Source: Planctobacterium sp965279005
Lineage (GTDB): Bacteria > Pseudomonadota > Gammaproteobacteria > Enterobacterales > Alteromonadaceae
Assembly: GCA_965279005.1 (NCBI GenBank)
Contig: CBDIHK010000019.1
Location: forward strand, 54,796-118,795
Reading direction: 5' to 3'
Length of the DNA: 64,000 nt
Positions within the stretch are counted from its first letter, which is position 1; each line of letters opens with the position of its first letter. Position numbers and translations under genes: made by a program. Below the pieces are notes generated by a model that did no database searches, had not been told where the DNA came from, and was given only the letters and a program-made list of their open reading frames with translations. Shown piece after piece: positions 1-8,582 of this stretch.

Positions 1-371
1 CGGCATGGGCAGCTGTAACCTCTAACGTCATTTGGGACGTTGGCACCACGGCTTTGACTTCTGCCACCATGAGCCCTGAAACCTGTAATGGTAAAAAAGG
101 TGAAGTTGCTGAATTCATTCTAGAAACTTATGACAATGTTGTTGAAGAAACTGCCATCGGTGAAGGTGAGTATGTTGCTACAATGTTGAACATCTATGGT
201 TGTGAAGCGGAACAGCACAATGCAATCATCGCTACCGTACGTAGTGAATTCGCCAATGAATTGGCCGATGAAGCGTACAACACTCTACAGCCTCTGGCTA
301 AAGCAGAGTCTTACTACAACACCCTTATCCAAGTTGTAGACCAACAGTTCGCTGCAAGCTGCGCAGCCTAA
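1..371 (+). CDS. DUF3015 family protein, 5' end outside the window
   Basis: The reading frame (first full codon at base 3) is open from the window edge to the TAA at 369-371, so the true start and probable signal peptide lie upstream. Visible residues include a SNVIWDVGTTA stretch followed by SPETCNG and a second Cys in NIYGCEA, the pattern I recognise from DUF3015 (small secreted proteobacterial proteins of unknown function). The last residues contain a further Cys (AASCAA). The next gene, a DUF4105 protein 65 bases downstream on the same strand, is a frequent neighbour of this family, so the two may be cotranscribed. The molecular function is not known. Confidence is good for the family and low for any role. 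Confidence 0.8.
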   Translation, partial: AWAAVTSNVIWDVGTTALTSATMSPETCNGKKGEVAEFILETYDNVVEETAIGEGEYVATMLNIYGCEAEQHNAIIATVRSEFANELADEAYNTLQPLAKAESYYNTLIQVVDQQFAASCAA

Positions 372-436
372 TTGCTGGCTGTCTAGGCGTCTGTGATCAG
401 GCGCCTTCCAATATCCCCCAAAATAACTAAATTGCT

Positions 437-2320
437 ATGCCCCCGCTAAGATACCTGTCTTTAGCTTTTTTCATTTTGTTTTCAAGTTCGGCTGCTGCTG
501 AACTAGAGCCAACGCTGAAACAACTAGCGCAACACGAAACCTGGTTAAAGCTCCTAAAATACGAACCTGACTCCTTCCGAAACACAGGTTATTTGAGTGC
601 GATCCATTCAGACCGTTTTTTCTTATCTGAATCTGGACGCGATAACCCTATTCTGGAATTAGAGGCAACTATAGACGCGTTCCAACAAACAGCGGAGCAC
701 GCCGATGCCAATACCCTTGCGCAATGTCGCTTTCCGGGCCGGTTTATCTGGTTGCAAAATCAATTAGGTGGCGAGGCCGCGCTGAAGCAGGTATCCAGTT
801 GTCCTGATTTTGACCAGTGGCGGCACAATGGAGCCACAGACAGTATTAGTGTTATTTTTGCCAGTGGTTATTTGGGTAATCCAGCTTCTTTTTATGGCCA
901 CACCCTGTTGAAAATGAACTCCTCTTCCCAACGCAAAAGGGTCAGCATTGAAGATGTTAGTATCAATTACGGCGCGATTGTCCCCGATGGCGAAAATCCA
1001 GTTAGCTATATTGTTAAAGGCATATTTGGTGGCTACGACGCCGGGTTTAGCCATGTTGAATACTATTTTCATACCCACAATTACGGCGAAAATGAGTTGC
1101 GTGATCTTTGGGAGTATGAACTTGACCTCACTCAGGCTGAAGTGGATTTCGTACTCGCCCACGCGTGGGAAGTTTTGGGACAAAAGTATACTTACTATTT
1201 TTTCCGCCATAACTGCACTTACCGTATGGCAGAGTTGTTGGAGATTATTCCTGGGATCAAGATTATTCCGGACAACCCAATGTTTGTTATGCCACAGGTA
1301 TTAATGCAGGAAATTGCAGAGCACGGCAAAAAGGGGCGCGAGTTGCTGCGCGGTATCAAACTAAATGCCAGCAGGCAGGAACAACTTTATGCCGCATTTT
1401 CAGAGCTGTCTGAACAAGAGCGCAGACTGCTTGCACGGCTGGCCTCGAAACAAGTTAACCTGCACGACCCGCAATTTAGCGAGTTGGAGGCGAGCAGCCG
1501 AACTAAGGTTGTCGAAGCCTTGATGCATTATTACCTGTTTCTGAAAGAAAGTTATGATGACGATTTGGTCATTCAGGACATTGAAGCGCAGTACCGGAAA
1601 GTGCTGCAGGCGAGGTTTGCGTTGCCGGTTGGAAAAGCTGTGGATTTGCAACAAAGCAAAAAGCCGCCGCATACTGGCCGCTCCCCTTCTTATGTGTCCG
1701 TAGGTTTAGCTAATATTTCTGGAGGTAATGACAGTATCTTTACGCGGTTCCGCCCTGCCTACTACGATGAGCTAGATGCCAGCGATGCCCATGTTGCTTT
1801 TTCAAAGCTAAGCATGGCTGAAATTGCACTGTTGACCGATTCTTCCGGAACTTACATTGAGCAATTGGACTTTGTCGCAATTAGCAGCATCAACAGCAAT
1901 GCGACTGGGTTACCTGGCGATGATCAAGGATACTGGTCTATGGCATTTGGCTTGCGCAGTCAAAATCGCGAATGCCGCAATTGTGCTAAGGCCTATATAG
2001 AAGGAGCTTGGGGACAAAGTTTCAGGCTGTCAGAGACTGGCCGGATTAGCATTGGCCTTTTAGGTGGTTTGCAAGATCAATCGCTCGGCTACGGCAATGT
2101 TTATGCTGGCGGCCAAGCTCGCTTGCTTATGCACTTTGGCGGTGGTATTTCATCATCAGTTAATTGGCAAAGCCGGTATTACCTTGACGGCGCCATATCG
2201 AATGAAGACGTTTACAATGTTGAGCTGCGCTACAGGTTAGGGTTGAATAGTGACATCAGGCTTAACTATGCTAAACACCAGGGTGAACTGGCTTCGATTA
2301 GTTTTGGTTTTTATTTTTAG
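437..2320 (+). CDS. DUF4105 (Lnb N-terminal-like) exported protein
   Basis: A 627-residue protein with an N-terminal signal peptide (hydrophobic run ending near SSAAAE, about residue 22). The central part, about residues 130-290, is a DUF4105 domain: GHTLLK near residue 155 and FRHNCTYRM near residue 260 supply the conserved His and Cys of a papain-like fold, and the stretch between them (VSINYGA, GGYDAGFS, EYELDLT) fits the family. The C-terminal 200 residues have alternating hydrophobic and polar residues and end in FGFYF, an aromatic-terminal pattern typical of outer-membrane beta-barrels; that is inference. Members are thought to be periplasmic or outer-membrane hydrolases, but no substrate can be named. 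Start ATG 437; no strong ribosome binding site is visible. Confidence 0.82.
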   Translation: MPPLRYLSLAFFILFSSSAAAELEPTLKQLAQHETWLKLLKYEPDSFRNTGYLSAIHSDRFFLSESGRDNPILELEATIDAFQQTAEHADANTLAQCRFPGRFIWLQNQLGGEAALKQVSSCPDFDQWRHNGATDSISVIFASGYLGNPASFYGHTLLKMNSSSQRKRVSIEDVSINYGAIVPDGENPVSYIVKGIFGGYDAGFSHVEYYFHTHNYGENELRDLWEYELDLTQAEVDFVLAHAWEVLGQKYTYYFFRHNCTYRMAELLEIIPGIKIIPDNPMFVMPQVLMQEIAEHGKKGRELLRGIKLNASRQEQLYAAFSELSEQERRLLARLASKQVNLHDPQFSELEASSRTKVVEALMHYYLFLKESYDDDLVIQDIEAQYRKVLQARFALPVGKAVDLQQSKKPPHTGRSPSYVSVGLANISGGNDSIFTRFRPAYYDELDASDAHVAFSKLSMAEIALLTDSSGTYIEQLDFVAISSINSNATGLPGDDQGYWSMAFGLRSQNRECRNCAKAYIEGAWGQSFRLSETGRISIGLLGGLQDQSLGYGNVYAGGQARLLMHFGGGISSSVNWQSRYYLDGAISNEDVYNVELRYRLGLNSDIRLNYAKHQGELASISFGFYF

Positions 2321-2373
2321 ACTTGTAAAACAAATTACACTTCAATTTCGATGAGCTAGCTAGGGGTTGCGGC

Positions 2374-2391
2374 GCCTGGTTCATACCAGGC
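2374..2391. terminator. Hairpin between convergent genes, possible bidirectional terminator
   Basis: Arms GCCTGGT and ACCAGGC enclose a TCAT loop, giving a perfect 7-bp stem 54 bases after the DUF4105 stop and 16 bases from the 3' end of the opposing small gene. There is no T-run on either side, so intrinsic termination is only possible, not shown. Confidence 0.3.
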
Positions 2392-2406
2392 ACACTCGTA
2401 CAGAAA

Positions 2407-2739
2407 TTAAGAGAAAGTCTTGGCAAGGAAAAATTTGGCTTCCGTCCTATCAATGCAAGCTTTCAGTGGTGTTTCATTAAATGCTTTGCCTGTAACTGTT
2501 TGTGCTGATCCCCAATAGCGTTGCTCTCCCAAATCCAACTGTACCTGGCATTCAAGGTTGCCATAGGCATCCGCTTGGATAAACTTAATCTTAACTTGAT
2601 CAAAGCGCAAAACTAAATCCTGGTATGGGTAGCCGCTGCTTACGGAAAGTTTTGTGCTTATTTCATTTCCCGCATTGGCTTGGCTAAAGGCCAGAGAAAT
2701 CAATAGTAGTAAGCTAGAAATCGTTTTTCGATACTGCAT
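2407..2739 (-). CDS. Small secreted protein of unknown function
   Basis: A 110-residue protein with a clear signal peptide (MQYRKTISS, then a Leu-rich core, then FSQANAG with likely cleavage after ANA). The mature part of about 87 residues has two cysteines (LECQVQ and LKACID) that could form a disulfide. I do not recognise a family. The sequence VTGKAFNETPLKACIDRTEA resembles the end of small periplasmic proteins, but nothing decisive. It is convergent with the DUF4105 gene and divergent from the LysR gene at 2853, with about 110 bases between the two starts. The upstream AAGGGG on its strand is a good ribosome binding site. Confidence 0.6.
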   Translation of the reverse strand: MQYRKTISSLLLLISLAFSQANAGNEISTKLSVSSGYPYQDLVLRFDQVKIKFIQADAYGNLECQVQLDLGEQRYWGSAQTVTGKAFNETPLKACIDRTEAKFFLAKTFS

Positions 2740-2852
2740 TTTAGAATCCCCTTTATGTTACTAGGAGACTAAAAAATAGGTGCTTATTTAATTGTGGACA
2801 AACGATGAATCCTAAAGGAAGATTAAGTAAAACTTAATTGAGTGTGGTTCAG

Positions 2853-3758
2853 ATGAAAAAACTCCCAGCCCTTGGGGCGCTGCGTTATTTTAAAACGGCT
2901 GCGGAACATTTGAGTTTTAAAGCTGCGGCAGAAGAACTGTTTGTAACCCAGGCGGCGATTAGCCAGCACATTAAAACACTTGAGAACCAATTGGGCTGCA
3001 AGCTGTTTATCCGCGGTAACCGTGAGGTCAGCTTAACCGCACAAGGACGCATATTACTGCCTTACGTGCAGCGTGGTTTTCGCGAACTATCCAAAGGGGT
3101 GGCGAAAATTGAAGAGGACTTCCATCCCAATGTGTTGAAGATTACGGTACTGCCCTCCATTGCCACTTTCTGGTTAATCCCGCGCCTTCACCGGTTCCGC
3201 TCTTTGCATCCCGAATTACAAGTACGCTTGAACCCAGATCATTTTGTGGTGAATTACGACAATTTTAATTTGGATTTAGCGATCCGCTATGGCAAAGGCG
3301 AATACGAAAATTTGGAAAGCCGCTACCTCTTTTCCGACCGGGTATTTTTGGTGGCACATCCGAGTTTGGTGCCTGATGCTATGAAACCTTCGGATCTACA
3401 TAAATTACCGTTAATTACCGAGAACTACCACGATACCAACGACGCCTGGGATGACTTCCTACCCAAACATGGTTTGTCCCATGCCATTTTACAAAATGCG
3501 ATTGAAATTCGCGATGCCACACCCGCACTTGTAGGCGCTGTTTTGGCTGGGCAAGGCGTTTCTATGGTGCGCCAGTCTTTGGTGGAGGACTATTTAAACA
3601 ATGGCCAACTGGTCAAACTATTTGGATACAGCCATCGTTGCCGGGATTCGTATTATTTGGTGGCACCTGAACACCATTTTGGCTTCGCCAAACTCAAGGC
3701 ATTTGAATCCTGGCTAAGGGAAGAGGCTAAAGATTTGATCCGAGCAGTAAATAGCTAG
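2853..3758 (+). CDS. LysR-type transcriptional regulator, GcvA-like
   Basis: A 301-residue regulator. The N-terminal winged helix-turn-helix (about residues 5-62) reads LPALGALRYF, HLSFKAAAEELFVTQAAISQHIKTLE and LGCKLFIRGNREVSLT, the GcvA/AmpR branch of LysR proteins. Residues 90-295 form the periplasmic-binding-protein-like effector domain (ITVLPSIATFWLIPRL, LDLAIRYGKG). I chose ATG 2853 because MKKLPALGALRYF matches the usual start of the family. An upstream in-frame TTG at 2838 would add five residues and lies further from the GGAAG at 2817-2821. Divergent from the small secreted gene, which by LysR convention is a candidate target. The effector is unknown. Confidence 0.85.
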   Translation: MKKLPALGALRYFKTAAEHLSFKAAAEELFVTQAAISQHIKTLENQLGCKLFIRGNREVSLTAQGRILLPYVQRGFRELSKGVAKIEEDFHPNVLKITVLPSIATFWLIPRLHRFRSLHPELQVRLNPDHFVVNYDNFNLDLAIRYGKGEYENLESRYLFSDRVFLVAHPSLVPDAMKPSDLHKLPLITENYHDTNDAWDDFLPKHGLSHAILQNAIEIRDATPALVGAVLAGQGVSMVRQSLVEDYLNNGQLVKLFGYSHRCRDSYYLVAPEHHFGFAKLKAFESWLREEAKDLIRAVNS

Positions 3759-3770
3759 TTTGGGTGGCGC

Positions 3771-4295
3771 TTAGACTAGTTGGGTAAAATGGTCATTGGC
3801 GTGCAACACGTGGGCCAACGCATATTGCTTTTTGTCTAGAGGGCCATAAGCAAAATGGTCAGCGAGCTGGCCCGAATAATTTTCAAATGCTACTAGTGCA
3901 TCAATTAGCCGCTGTATTGCGTCCCGAGCCAAACCATCTGTTACCAACTCTGGTGCGCCGGGAATTGCTTCGCTGAGGTTGTGCTTCATGTAGCCTTTAC
4001 TAGAAAAAGCCGAGAAGGCGGTTTTCCCAACCAATGACTTGAACAGTTCGGATTTATGTACCGGATAACCGGTCATGGAATACTCAACACTTTGCGCCAT
4101 ATGGGTAAATTTCTGGAAGCTATTCCAAGGCGAGGCGAAGTTGACTTGCTGGTTTTGCATCGCTTGCAGCCTTTTTACTAGCGAGCCGATGCTAAGATCG
4201 CTGGCATTATTGGGCATCATGTGCCAAGCGGTGATACCCGCCACAGCCAGGACGCCAGTACCAGCTGTGGAAATAAGAAATGTTCTTCGATTCAT
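3771..4295 (-). CDS. DUF1569 domain protein with Tat signal
   Basis: A 174-residue protein. The N-terminus MNRRTFLISTAGTG is a twin-arginine signal followed by a hydrophobic segment. The rest matches DUF1569, a DinB-like four-helix family: FTHMAQSVEYSMTGYP (about residues 62-78) holds the typical His and SVEYSMTGYP core, and LAHVLHANDHFTQL near the end contributes further His residues. Such folds usually bind a divalent metal through three histidines, but the reaction is unknown. Convergent with the LysR gene; the two coding ends are 12 bases apart. Tat export suggests the protein folds, perhaps with metal, before reaching the periplasm. Confidence 0.75.
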   Translation of the reverse strand: MNRRTFLISTAGTGVLAVAGITAWHMMPNNASDLSIGSLVKRLQAMQNQQVNFASPWNSFQKFTHMAQSVEYSMTGYPVHKSELFKSLVGKTAFSAFSSKGYMKHNLSEAIPGAPELVTDGLARDAIQRLIDALVAFENYSGQLADHFAYGPLDKKQYALAHVLHANDHFTQLV

Positions 4296-4399
4296 TGCTA
4301 TTGCTTACCTCAATCCATCCCTCTGGCTAAATACAGAGTCTGGATAAACCCAGTGTAACGAATTCTTTAAATTTAGGTAGTCCCGTGTTGATTTTTGAA

Positions 4400-4419
4400 T
4401 TGTTACAAGCTTTTAACAA
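4400..4419. promoter_or_regulatory. 20-bp near-perfect palindrome in the 4296-4601 intergenic region
   Basis: Outer arms TTGTTA and TAACAA flank a central AAGCTT, with a single mismatched pair; nine of ten base pairs are symmetric. It lies 105 bases upstream of the DUF1569 start (minus strand) and 182 bases upstream of the DUF4397 lipoprotein start (plus strand), so it could be an operator for either. No regulator can be assigned. I see nothing else firm in this 306-base divergent gap. Confidence 0.4.
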
Positions 4420-4601
4420 AACCGGGCTTTTCTTTCGGCTGGGATATTCAGGGAAACGTCAAAAGTGCAAAGTTTGGGTAAAGCCAAGAACCATTGTGTC
4501 AACCGAAAGTCTCTTGCTCCGTTAAATTGCTGTTTTTACCCTGTCTGTTGCACTTGTCGCTCCAATGCCAGGCACAGACCCACTAAAAGGAACAAGGTCT
4601 T

Positions 4602-5972
4602 ATGACACGCCACACATCTTTCTATTTGGCATGCCTCACTGGTTTAAGCCTGACGCTCGCGGGTTGCGGCGGATCCAGTTCAGGTGACGAGAGTTACCCA
4701 GAAGCTTATTTGCAATTTTACAATGGTTCAGCGAATAGCCCAACCACGCAAGTGCTGCAGGATGATACTTTGCTCGGCAGCAGTAGCTATGGGGACGCAA
4801 CCTCACTTTATTCTTTGGAAGCAGGGAATACAGAAATTGAATTGCAGTGGCAGGATGCAGATGGGCAGGAAGCCGGGATTTCTGAGTTGGAAATCGACCT
4901 TCGCACTGGTTATAAAACCTTGTTAATGATGGCCGGTGATTTTGACTCTCCAGATATCACCGAATTCCAGATTGACCGATCAGAGCTAGAAGATGAGTTT
5001 TATCTGTACGCGTTGTCAGTCTTACCTGACGGCCAAAGCTATGATTTGTATATCTCTGATGAAGGAGCGCCCTTTAGCCAAGCCCATTATGTTATGCCGC
5101 TAAATTACTTGGATTTCCAACAGGGTGAATACTGGGACAGTGAAGAGGATATTTTAGCCTGGCCAGAAGGTGACTATGTTTTATACCTCACTGAACCGGG
5201 CAGTATGGAACCTGTTTTTGAAAGCCAAGCCATAAGTTTCAGCTATTCATCCGATTACGTATTAGTGGCGAGGAGCACAACTGGTGCCAATGACAATAAC
5301 CTAGTGATTGACGTTATCCTAAATTCAACCAATATCGTCGCCAACCAGGATATTGCCGCGACCTCGCAATTTAGGGTCTACAGTGCATTGGCAGAAGGGG
5401 CACAGGTAACCGTCAGCTTGGACTCAGGCAATGGTTCCCCTCACCAACAGACGTTGGCAGGAGGCGAGCTATCGGATTTCACCAGTGTTACTTTTGGTGA
5501 CTACCAGATTTCGGCTTCAGTCCAAGGTAATGATGAGCTAGGTTTTGGCAACCAATTGATTACCCTTAACCAAGGGGTTAGCAAAACCTTGATCATTTTT
5601 GAGCAAGACACTGGTGAGCTGGCGTCATTGGAAGTTACCGACAGTGCCTTGCCCCAGACCTTTGAGCACGAAGTTAATGTCGCCAACCTGATCCCGGAAT
5701 ATGGTGATATCGATATTTATTTTGTCCGCGACGACGAAACCATTGACACAGCCGACTATAAGATGACCAGCCTGGACTATGCCGAAGCGCGTTCGATTAA
5801 CCTGCCTAACGATTATTATTCGGTGGTGGCAGTGTATGAGGATGCCTTGGGTAGCGATACACTGTTATACCGTTCTGAAATAGTCGATTTCACCCAAGAT
5901 GAGCTGGTTATGGTAAGCCTGGAAGTGGATATTAGTTCGAGCACGGGCTACCGGGCGAAGATATTGAACTAA
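4602..5972 (+). CDS. DUF4397-like domain lipoprotein
   Basis: A 456-residue lipoprotein. A signal peptide ends in the lipobox LAGC (Cys at residue 22) followed by GGSSSGDE, and the absence of Asp at +2 suggests outer-membrane sorting. The mature part looks like repeated beta-rich modules. AYLQFYNGSANSPTTQVLQDD (about residues 35-55), QFRVYSALAEGAQVTVSLDSG (about 260-280) and NLIPEYGDIDIYFVRDDE (about 365-382) each resemble the opening strand of DUF4397 modules, which read RVVNASPDAPSVDVYVDG in better-known members. Function unknown; probably a surface or periplasmic structural protein. AAAGGAAC 11 bases upstream is the ribosome binding site. A stem-loop follows the gene. Confidence 0.7.
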   Translation: MTRHTSFYLACLTGLSLTLAGCGGSSSGDESYPEAYLQFYNGSANSPTTQVLQDDTLLGSSSYGDATSLYSLEAGNTEIELQWQDADGQEAGISELEIDLRTGYKTLLMMAGDFDSPDITEFQIDRSELEDEFYLYALSVLPDGQSYDLYISDEGAPFSQAHYVMPLNYLDFQQGEYWDSEEDILAWPEGDYVLYLTEPGSMEPVFESQAISFSYSSDYVLVARSTTGANDNNLVIDVILNSTNIVANQDIAATSQFRVYSALAEGAQVTVSLDSGNGSPHQQTLAGGELSDFTSVTFGDYQISASVQGNDELGFGNQLITLNQGVSKTLIIFEQDTGELASLEVTDSALPQTFEHEVNVANLIPEYGDIDIYFVRDDETIDTADYKMTSLDYAEARSINLPNDYYSVVAVYEDALGSDTLLYRSEIVDFTQDELVMVSLEVDISSSTGYRAKILN

Positions 5973-5973
5973 A

Positions 5974-6026
5974 CCATACTATTTGTATGGCTATTACCGC
6001 CCTGGAAGCCTTGTTTTCCGGGCGGT
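5974..6026 (+). terminator. Two stem-loops after the DUF4397 gene
   Basis: The first hairpin (5974-5990) pairs CCATAC with GTATGG. The second (5996-6026) pairs ACCGCCC with GGGCGGT and continues with GGAA/TTCC. The second is GC-rich and positioned as a terminator, but it lacks a clear T-run, so factor-assisted termination is possible. Confidence 0.45.
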
Positions 6027-6180
6027 TAAGCCAATGATAAGGATATTTACAGTATTTTTACTTGATGCATACGTTTTCATAACATGTATATCTAGCTATT
6101 TGCCGCCGGTTTATATACTTTTTTCCTTCTTTGTCTACTAACCTTGGTAGATTGACTATCGTAGTTGAGGGAAACCCAAG

Positions 6181-7941
6181 ATGAAAAAACTGTCTTCTCT
6201 GTTCGTAGCCTGTTCATTGGCGCTGGCATTAGGTGCTTGTTCCAAGCAGCCTGAAACCGCTGGCACGGCAGAATCGCCAGCCGCTGAACAACGCATGGCA
6301 CCCACCTATGAGAGCATTAAACTCAATGAGGATACGTCCCAGTGGTGGAAAAACGCTATCTTCTATGAGATTTGGCCACGCTCTTTTTATGACTCCGACG
6401 GTGACGGCAGTGGTGATTTTGACGGCATGACCGCCAAATTGGACTATTTAACCGATTTGGGTGTGAACGGCATTTGGTTGACCCCAATTTTTGAAGCACC
6501 TTCCTACCATGGTTACGACTTTGAAGAGTTGTACGAAGTTGAGTCTGACTACGGCACCATGGAAGACTTTGAAGAGTTTATGGCAGCAGCCAAGGAACGC
6601 GACGTTAAAGTCATTTTAGATTTAGTCATCAACCACATTTCAAACAACCATGAGTGGTTCAAAAAGTCCGCCGCGCGTGAGCCTGGTTACGAGGATTATT
6701 TCATTTGGCGCAAAGAGATGCCGAAAAACTGGGGCAAAGCCTGGTCTGACCATATCGATGATCCAAAGGCCGTTTGGCACTGGGATGAAACCCGCCAGGA
6801 ATATTATTACGGTGCCTTTGCGGCAACCCAGCCAGACGTCAATTTGGAAAACCCGAAAGTGGTTGAGGAAATGAACAAGATGGCCACCTTCTGGTTGGAG
6901 AAGGGCGTTGATGGATTTAGGTTGGATGCGGTGCGCTATGCATTGGAAGATGTGTCGGAAGACTGGAACGACGCAGACCAGGCCGATACCGATGGCACAA
7001 TCGCTTATTGGACCCAGTTTACCCAGCATGTGAAGTCGGTAAACCCCGATGCCATGCTGGTGGCCGAAGCCTGGTCAGATATGCCGACTATTGGCAAATA
7101 CTGGGATCAGGGGGAAGGGCTAGACTCTGCTTTCGACTTTGATTTTGGCTACGTCGTATCTGGCATCCTTAACAACGGCGGTAAGCGCACTGCTGATTTT
7201 GGTTCGGTGGATGAAGGCAAAACCGACAACACCCGTAATGCCTTGTGGGAAAACCTCAAGAGCCGCCAAGACAATGCACCTGTACTATTCTATTCCCCCT
7301 TCCTTACAAACCATGACCAAGAACGCATTATGTATACCCTTGAAGGGGATTGGACTAAGGCTAAAATGGCCGCAACCCTGCTGTTTACAACACCTGGCAC
7401 ACTATACCTATACTACGGTGAAGAGATAGGCCTATCCCAATACACAACTGGTGACGATCAATTTAGGCGTGCCATTATGCAATGGGAAGACAATGATGCG
7501 GCTGGCTTTAATACTACAGGTGAGTTTTGGCTAGACCAAGGCAAGTGGTTCCCTTGGGTGGAAAACCACGAACCCTGGTGGGAACCCTATTGGCAGAGCC
7601 AACGCCCAAGTGGCAAAGCGTCGGTTGATGTGCAGGCAGCAGACCCCAATTCGTTGCTGAACCACTACAAAAAACTAATGAAAATACGCAATAGCGAACG
7701 CGCATTGCAGTTTCCGCAAGAAATCCGCTATTATCCGGTGGACAACCTGGATGCTTGGGTTGTTCAGAAAATTACTGAAGGCCAAAGCCGTATTGTTATC
7801 CAGAACTTAAATTCCTCTGAAGACGTCACCTTTACCGTACCGTCAGAAGTACAGGGCGAATATAAGGATCTAATATCAGAAACCCAGGTACAGCTCGGCC
7901 AGAGCTATACCCTAAAAGCTGGGCAATCGCTAATCCTGTAA
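6181..7941 (+). CDS. GH13 alpha-amylase family lipoprotein
   Basis: A 586-residue glycoside hydrolase of family GH13, which acts on alpha-glucosidic bonds of starch-like substrates. The signal peptide ends in the lipobox LGAC (Cys 20), so the enzyme is membrane-anchored, probably facing the periplasm or the surface. The barrel starts at WWKNAIFYEIWPRSFYDSDGDGSGDFDG, typical of the oligo-1,6-glucosidase/alpha-glucosidase side of GH13. Conserved regions are present: DLVINH near residue 148, GFRLDAVRY with the nucleophile Asp 249, the acid/base Glu 296 in VAEAW, and NHDQER with Asp 379. A C-terminal beta domain (about 495-586) follows. GAGGG at 6166-6170 is the ribosome binding site. It stands alone with its own terminator, not in a carbohydrate cluster. 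The exact specificity cannot be read from sequence. Confidence 0.9.
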   Translation: MKKLSSLFVACSLALALGACSKQPETAGTAESPAAEQRMAPTYESIKLNEDTSQWWKNAIFYEIWPRSFYDSDGDGSGDFDGMTAKLDYLTDLGVNGIWLTPIFEAPSYHGYDFEELYEVESDYGTMEDFEEFMAAAKERDVKVILDLVINHISNNHEWFKKSAAREPGYEDYFIWRKEMPKNWGKAWSDHIDDPKAVWHWDETRQEYYYGAFAATQPDVNLENPKVVEEMNKMATFWLEKGVDGFRLDAVRYALEDVSEDWNDADQADTDGTIAYWTQFTQHVKSVNPDAMLVAEAWSDMPTIGKYWDQGEGLDSAFDFDFGYVVSGILNNGGKRTADFGSVDEGKTDNTRNALWENLKSRQDNAPVLFYSPFLTNHDQERIMYTLEGDWTKAKMAATLLFTTPGTLYLYYGEEIGLSQYTTGDDQFRRAIMQWEDNDAAGFNTTGEFWLDQGKWFPWVENHEPWWEPYWQSQRPSGKASVDVQAADPNSLLNHYKKLMKIRNSERALQFPQEIRYYPVDNLDAWVVQKITEGQSRIVIQNLNSSEDVTFTVPSEVQGEYKDLISETQVQLGQSYTLKAGQSLIL

Positions 7942-7956
7942 TTCTCCATTAGAACT

Positions 7957-7985
7957 AAAAAACCCGCGTTTTAGCGGGTTTTTTT
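7957..7985 (+). terminator. Rho-independent terminator of the GH13 gene
   Basis: AAAACCCGC pairs with GCGGGTTTT around a GTTTTA loop, followed by a T-run to 7985. It closes the GH13 unit and separates it from the ribosomal protein operon. Confidence 0.9.
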
Positions 7986-8057
7986 ACGCTTGTGGCATCT
8001 TATTTAAGTGCATTCGACGCTGGGAACCAAAAAAGCTGTACAAAAATCACACTTTTT

Positions 8058-8107
8058 TTGAAATTGTGCTGTCGGAGCCCATAGTTTTCTGTTACCATTG
8101 CGCGCCC
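8058..8107 (+). promoter_or_regulatory. Candidate promoter of the spc ribosomal operon
   Basis: Two readings are possible. TTGAAA (8058-8063) with a 16-base spacer and CATAGT (8080-8085) makes one sigma-70 pair. Alternatively TACCAT (8093-8098) is the -10, directly followed by the GC-rich stretch GCGCGCCC, a discriminator of the kind found at stringently controlled ribosomal promoters, but then the -35 is poor. A promoter is required here because rplN is not preceded by the S10 operon. Confidence 0.4.
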
Positions 8108-8126
8108 TTTTTACAGGGGTATGGTT

Positions 8127-8153
8127 AAAACAGCAGATTTACTGCTGTTTTTT
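8127..8153 (+). terminator. Terminator-like hairpin in the rplN leader
   Basis: AAAACAGCAG (8127-8136) pairs perfectly with CTGCTGTTTT (8142-8151) around ATTTA and is followed by further Ts. It lies downstream of the candidate promoter and 51 bases before the rplN start, so it could work as an attenuator of the spc operon, or terminate an unseen short upstream transcript. Confidence 0.6.
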
Positions 8154-8204
8154 ACGATAAGAGATGGCTCGGGAGAGCCTTAACTAAATAGCGGAGCACT
8201 AACA

Positions 8205-8570
8205 ATGATCCAAATGCAAACTAACCTAGATGTGGCGGATAACTCCGGTGCTCGTAGGGTTCAGTGTATTAAGGTTCTGGGTGGCTCGCATCGCCGTTAT
8301 GCACACATCGGTGACATCATCAAAGTTACTGTTAAGGAAGCAATTCCTCGCGGTAAGGTGAAAAAAGGTGATGTGTTGAATGCGGTGGTGGTGCGTACTA
8401 GGAAAGGCGTTCGTCGTCCTGACGGTTCTTTGATCCGTTTTGACAACAACGCAGCGGTTTTGCTTAACAGCAATAAGCAACCTATAGGTACGCGTATCTT
8501 TGGACCGGTAACCCGTGAGCTTCGTGCTGATAACATGAAGATCGTCTCACTGGCCCCAGAGGTACTATAA
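8205..8570 (+). CDS. rplN: 50S ribosomal protein L14
   Basis: A 121-residue L14, an RNA-binding protein of the large subunit at the 30S interface. The N-terminus MIQMQTNLDVADNSGARRVQCIKVLGGS, the signature region GDIIKVTVKEAIPRGKVKKGDV and the end MKIVSLAPEVL are family hallmarks, and the length is normal. GCGGAG lies 8 to 13 bases before the ATG. It is the first gene of the spc operon here. In most gammaproteobacteria rpsQ and the S10 operon precede it, but here a GH13 gene with a terminator does. Confidence 0.98.
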   Translation: MIQMQTNLDVADNSGARRVQCIKVLGGSHRRYAHIGDIIKVTVKEAIPRGKVKKGDVLNAVVVRTRKGVRRPDGSLIRFDNNAAVLLNSNKQPIGTRIFGPVTRELRADNMKIVSLAPEVL

Positions 8571-8582
8571 GGAGTCACGATT

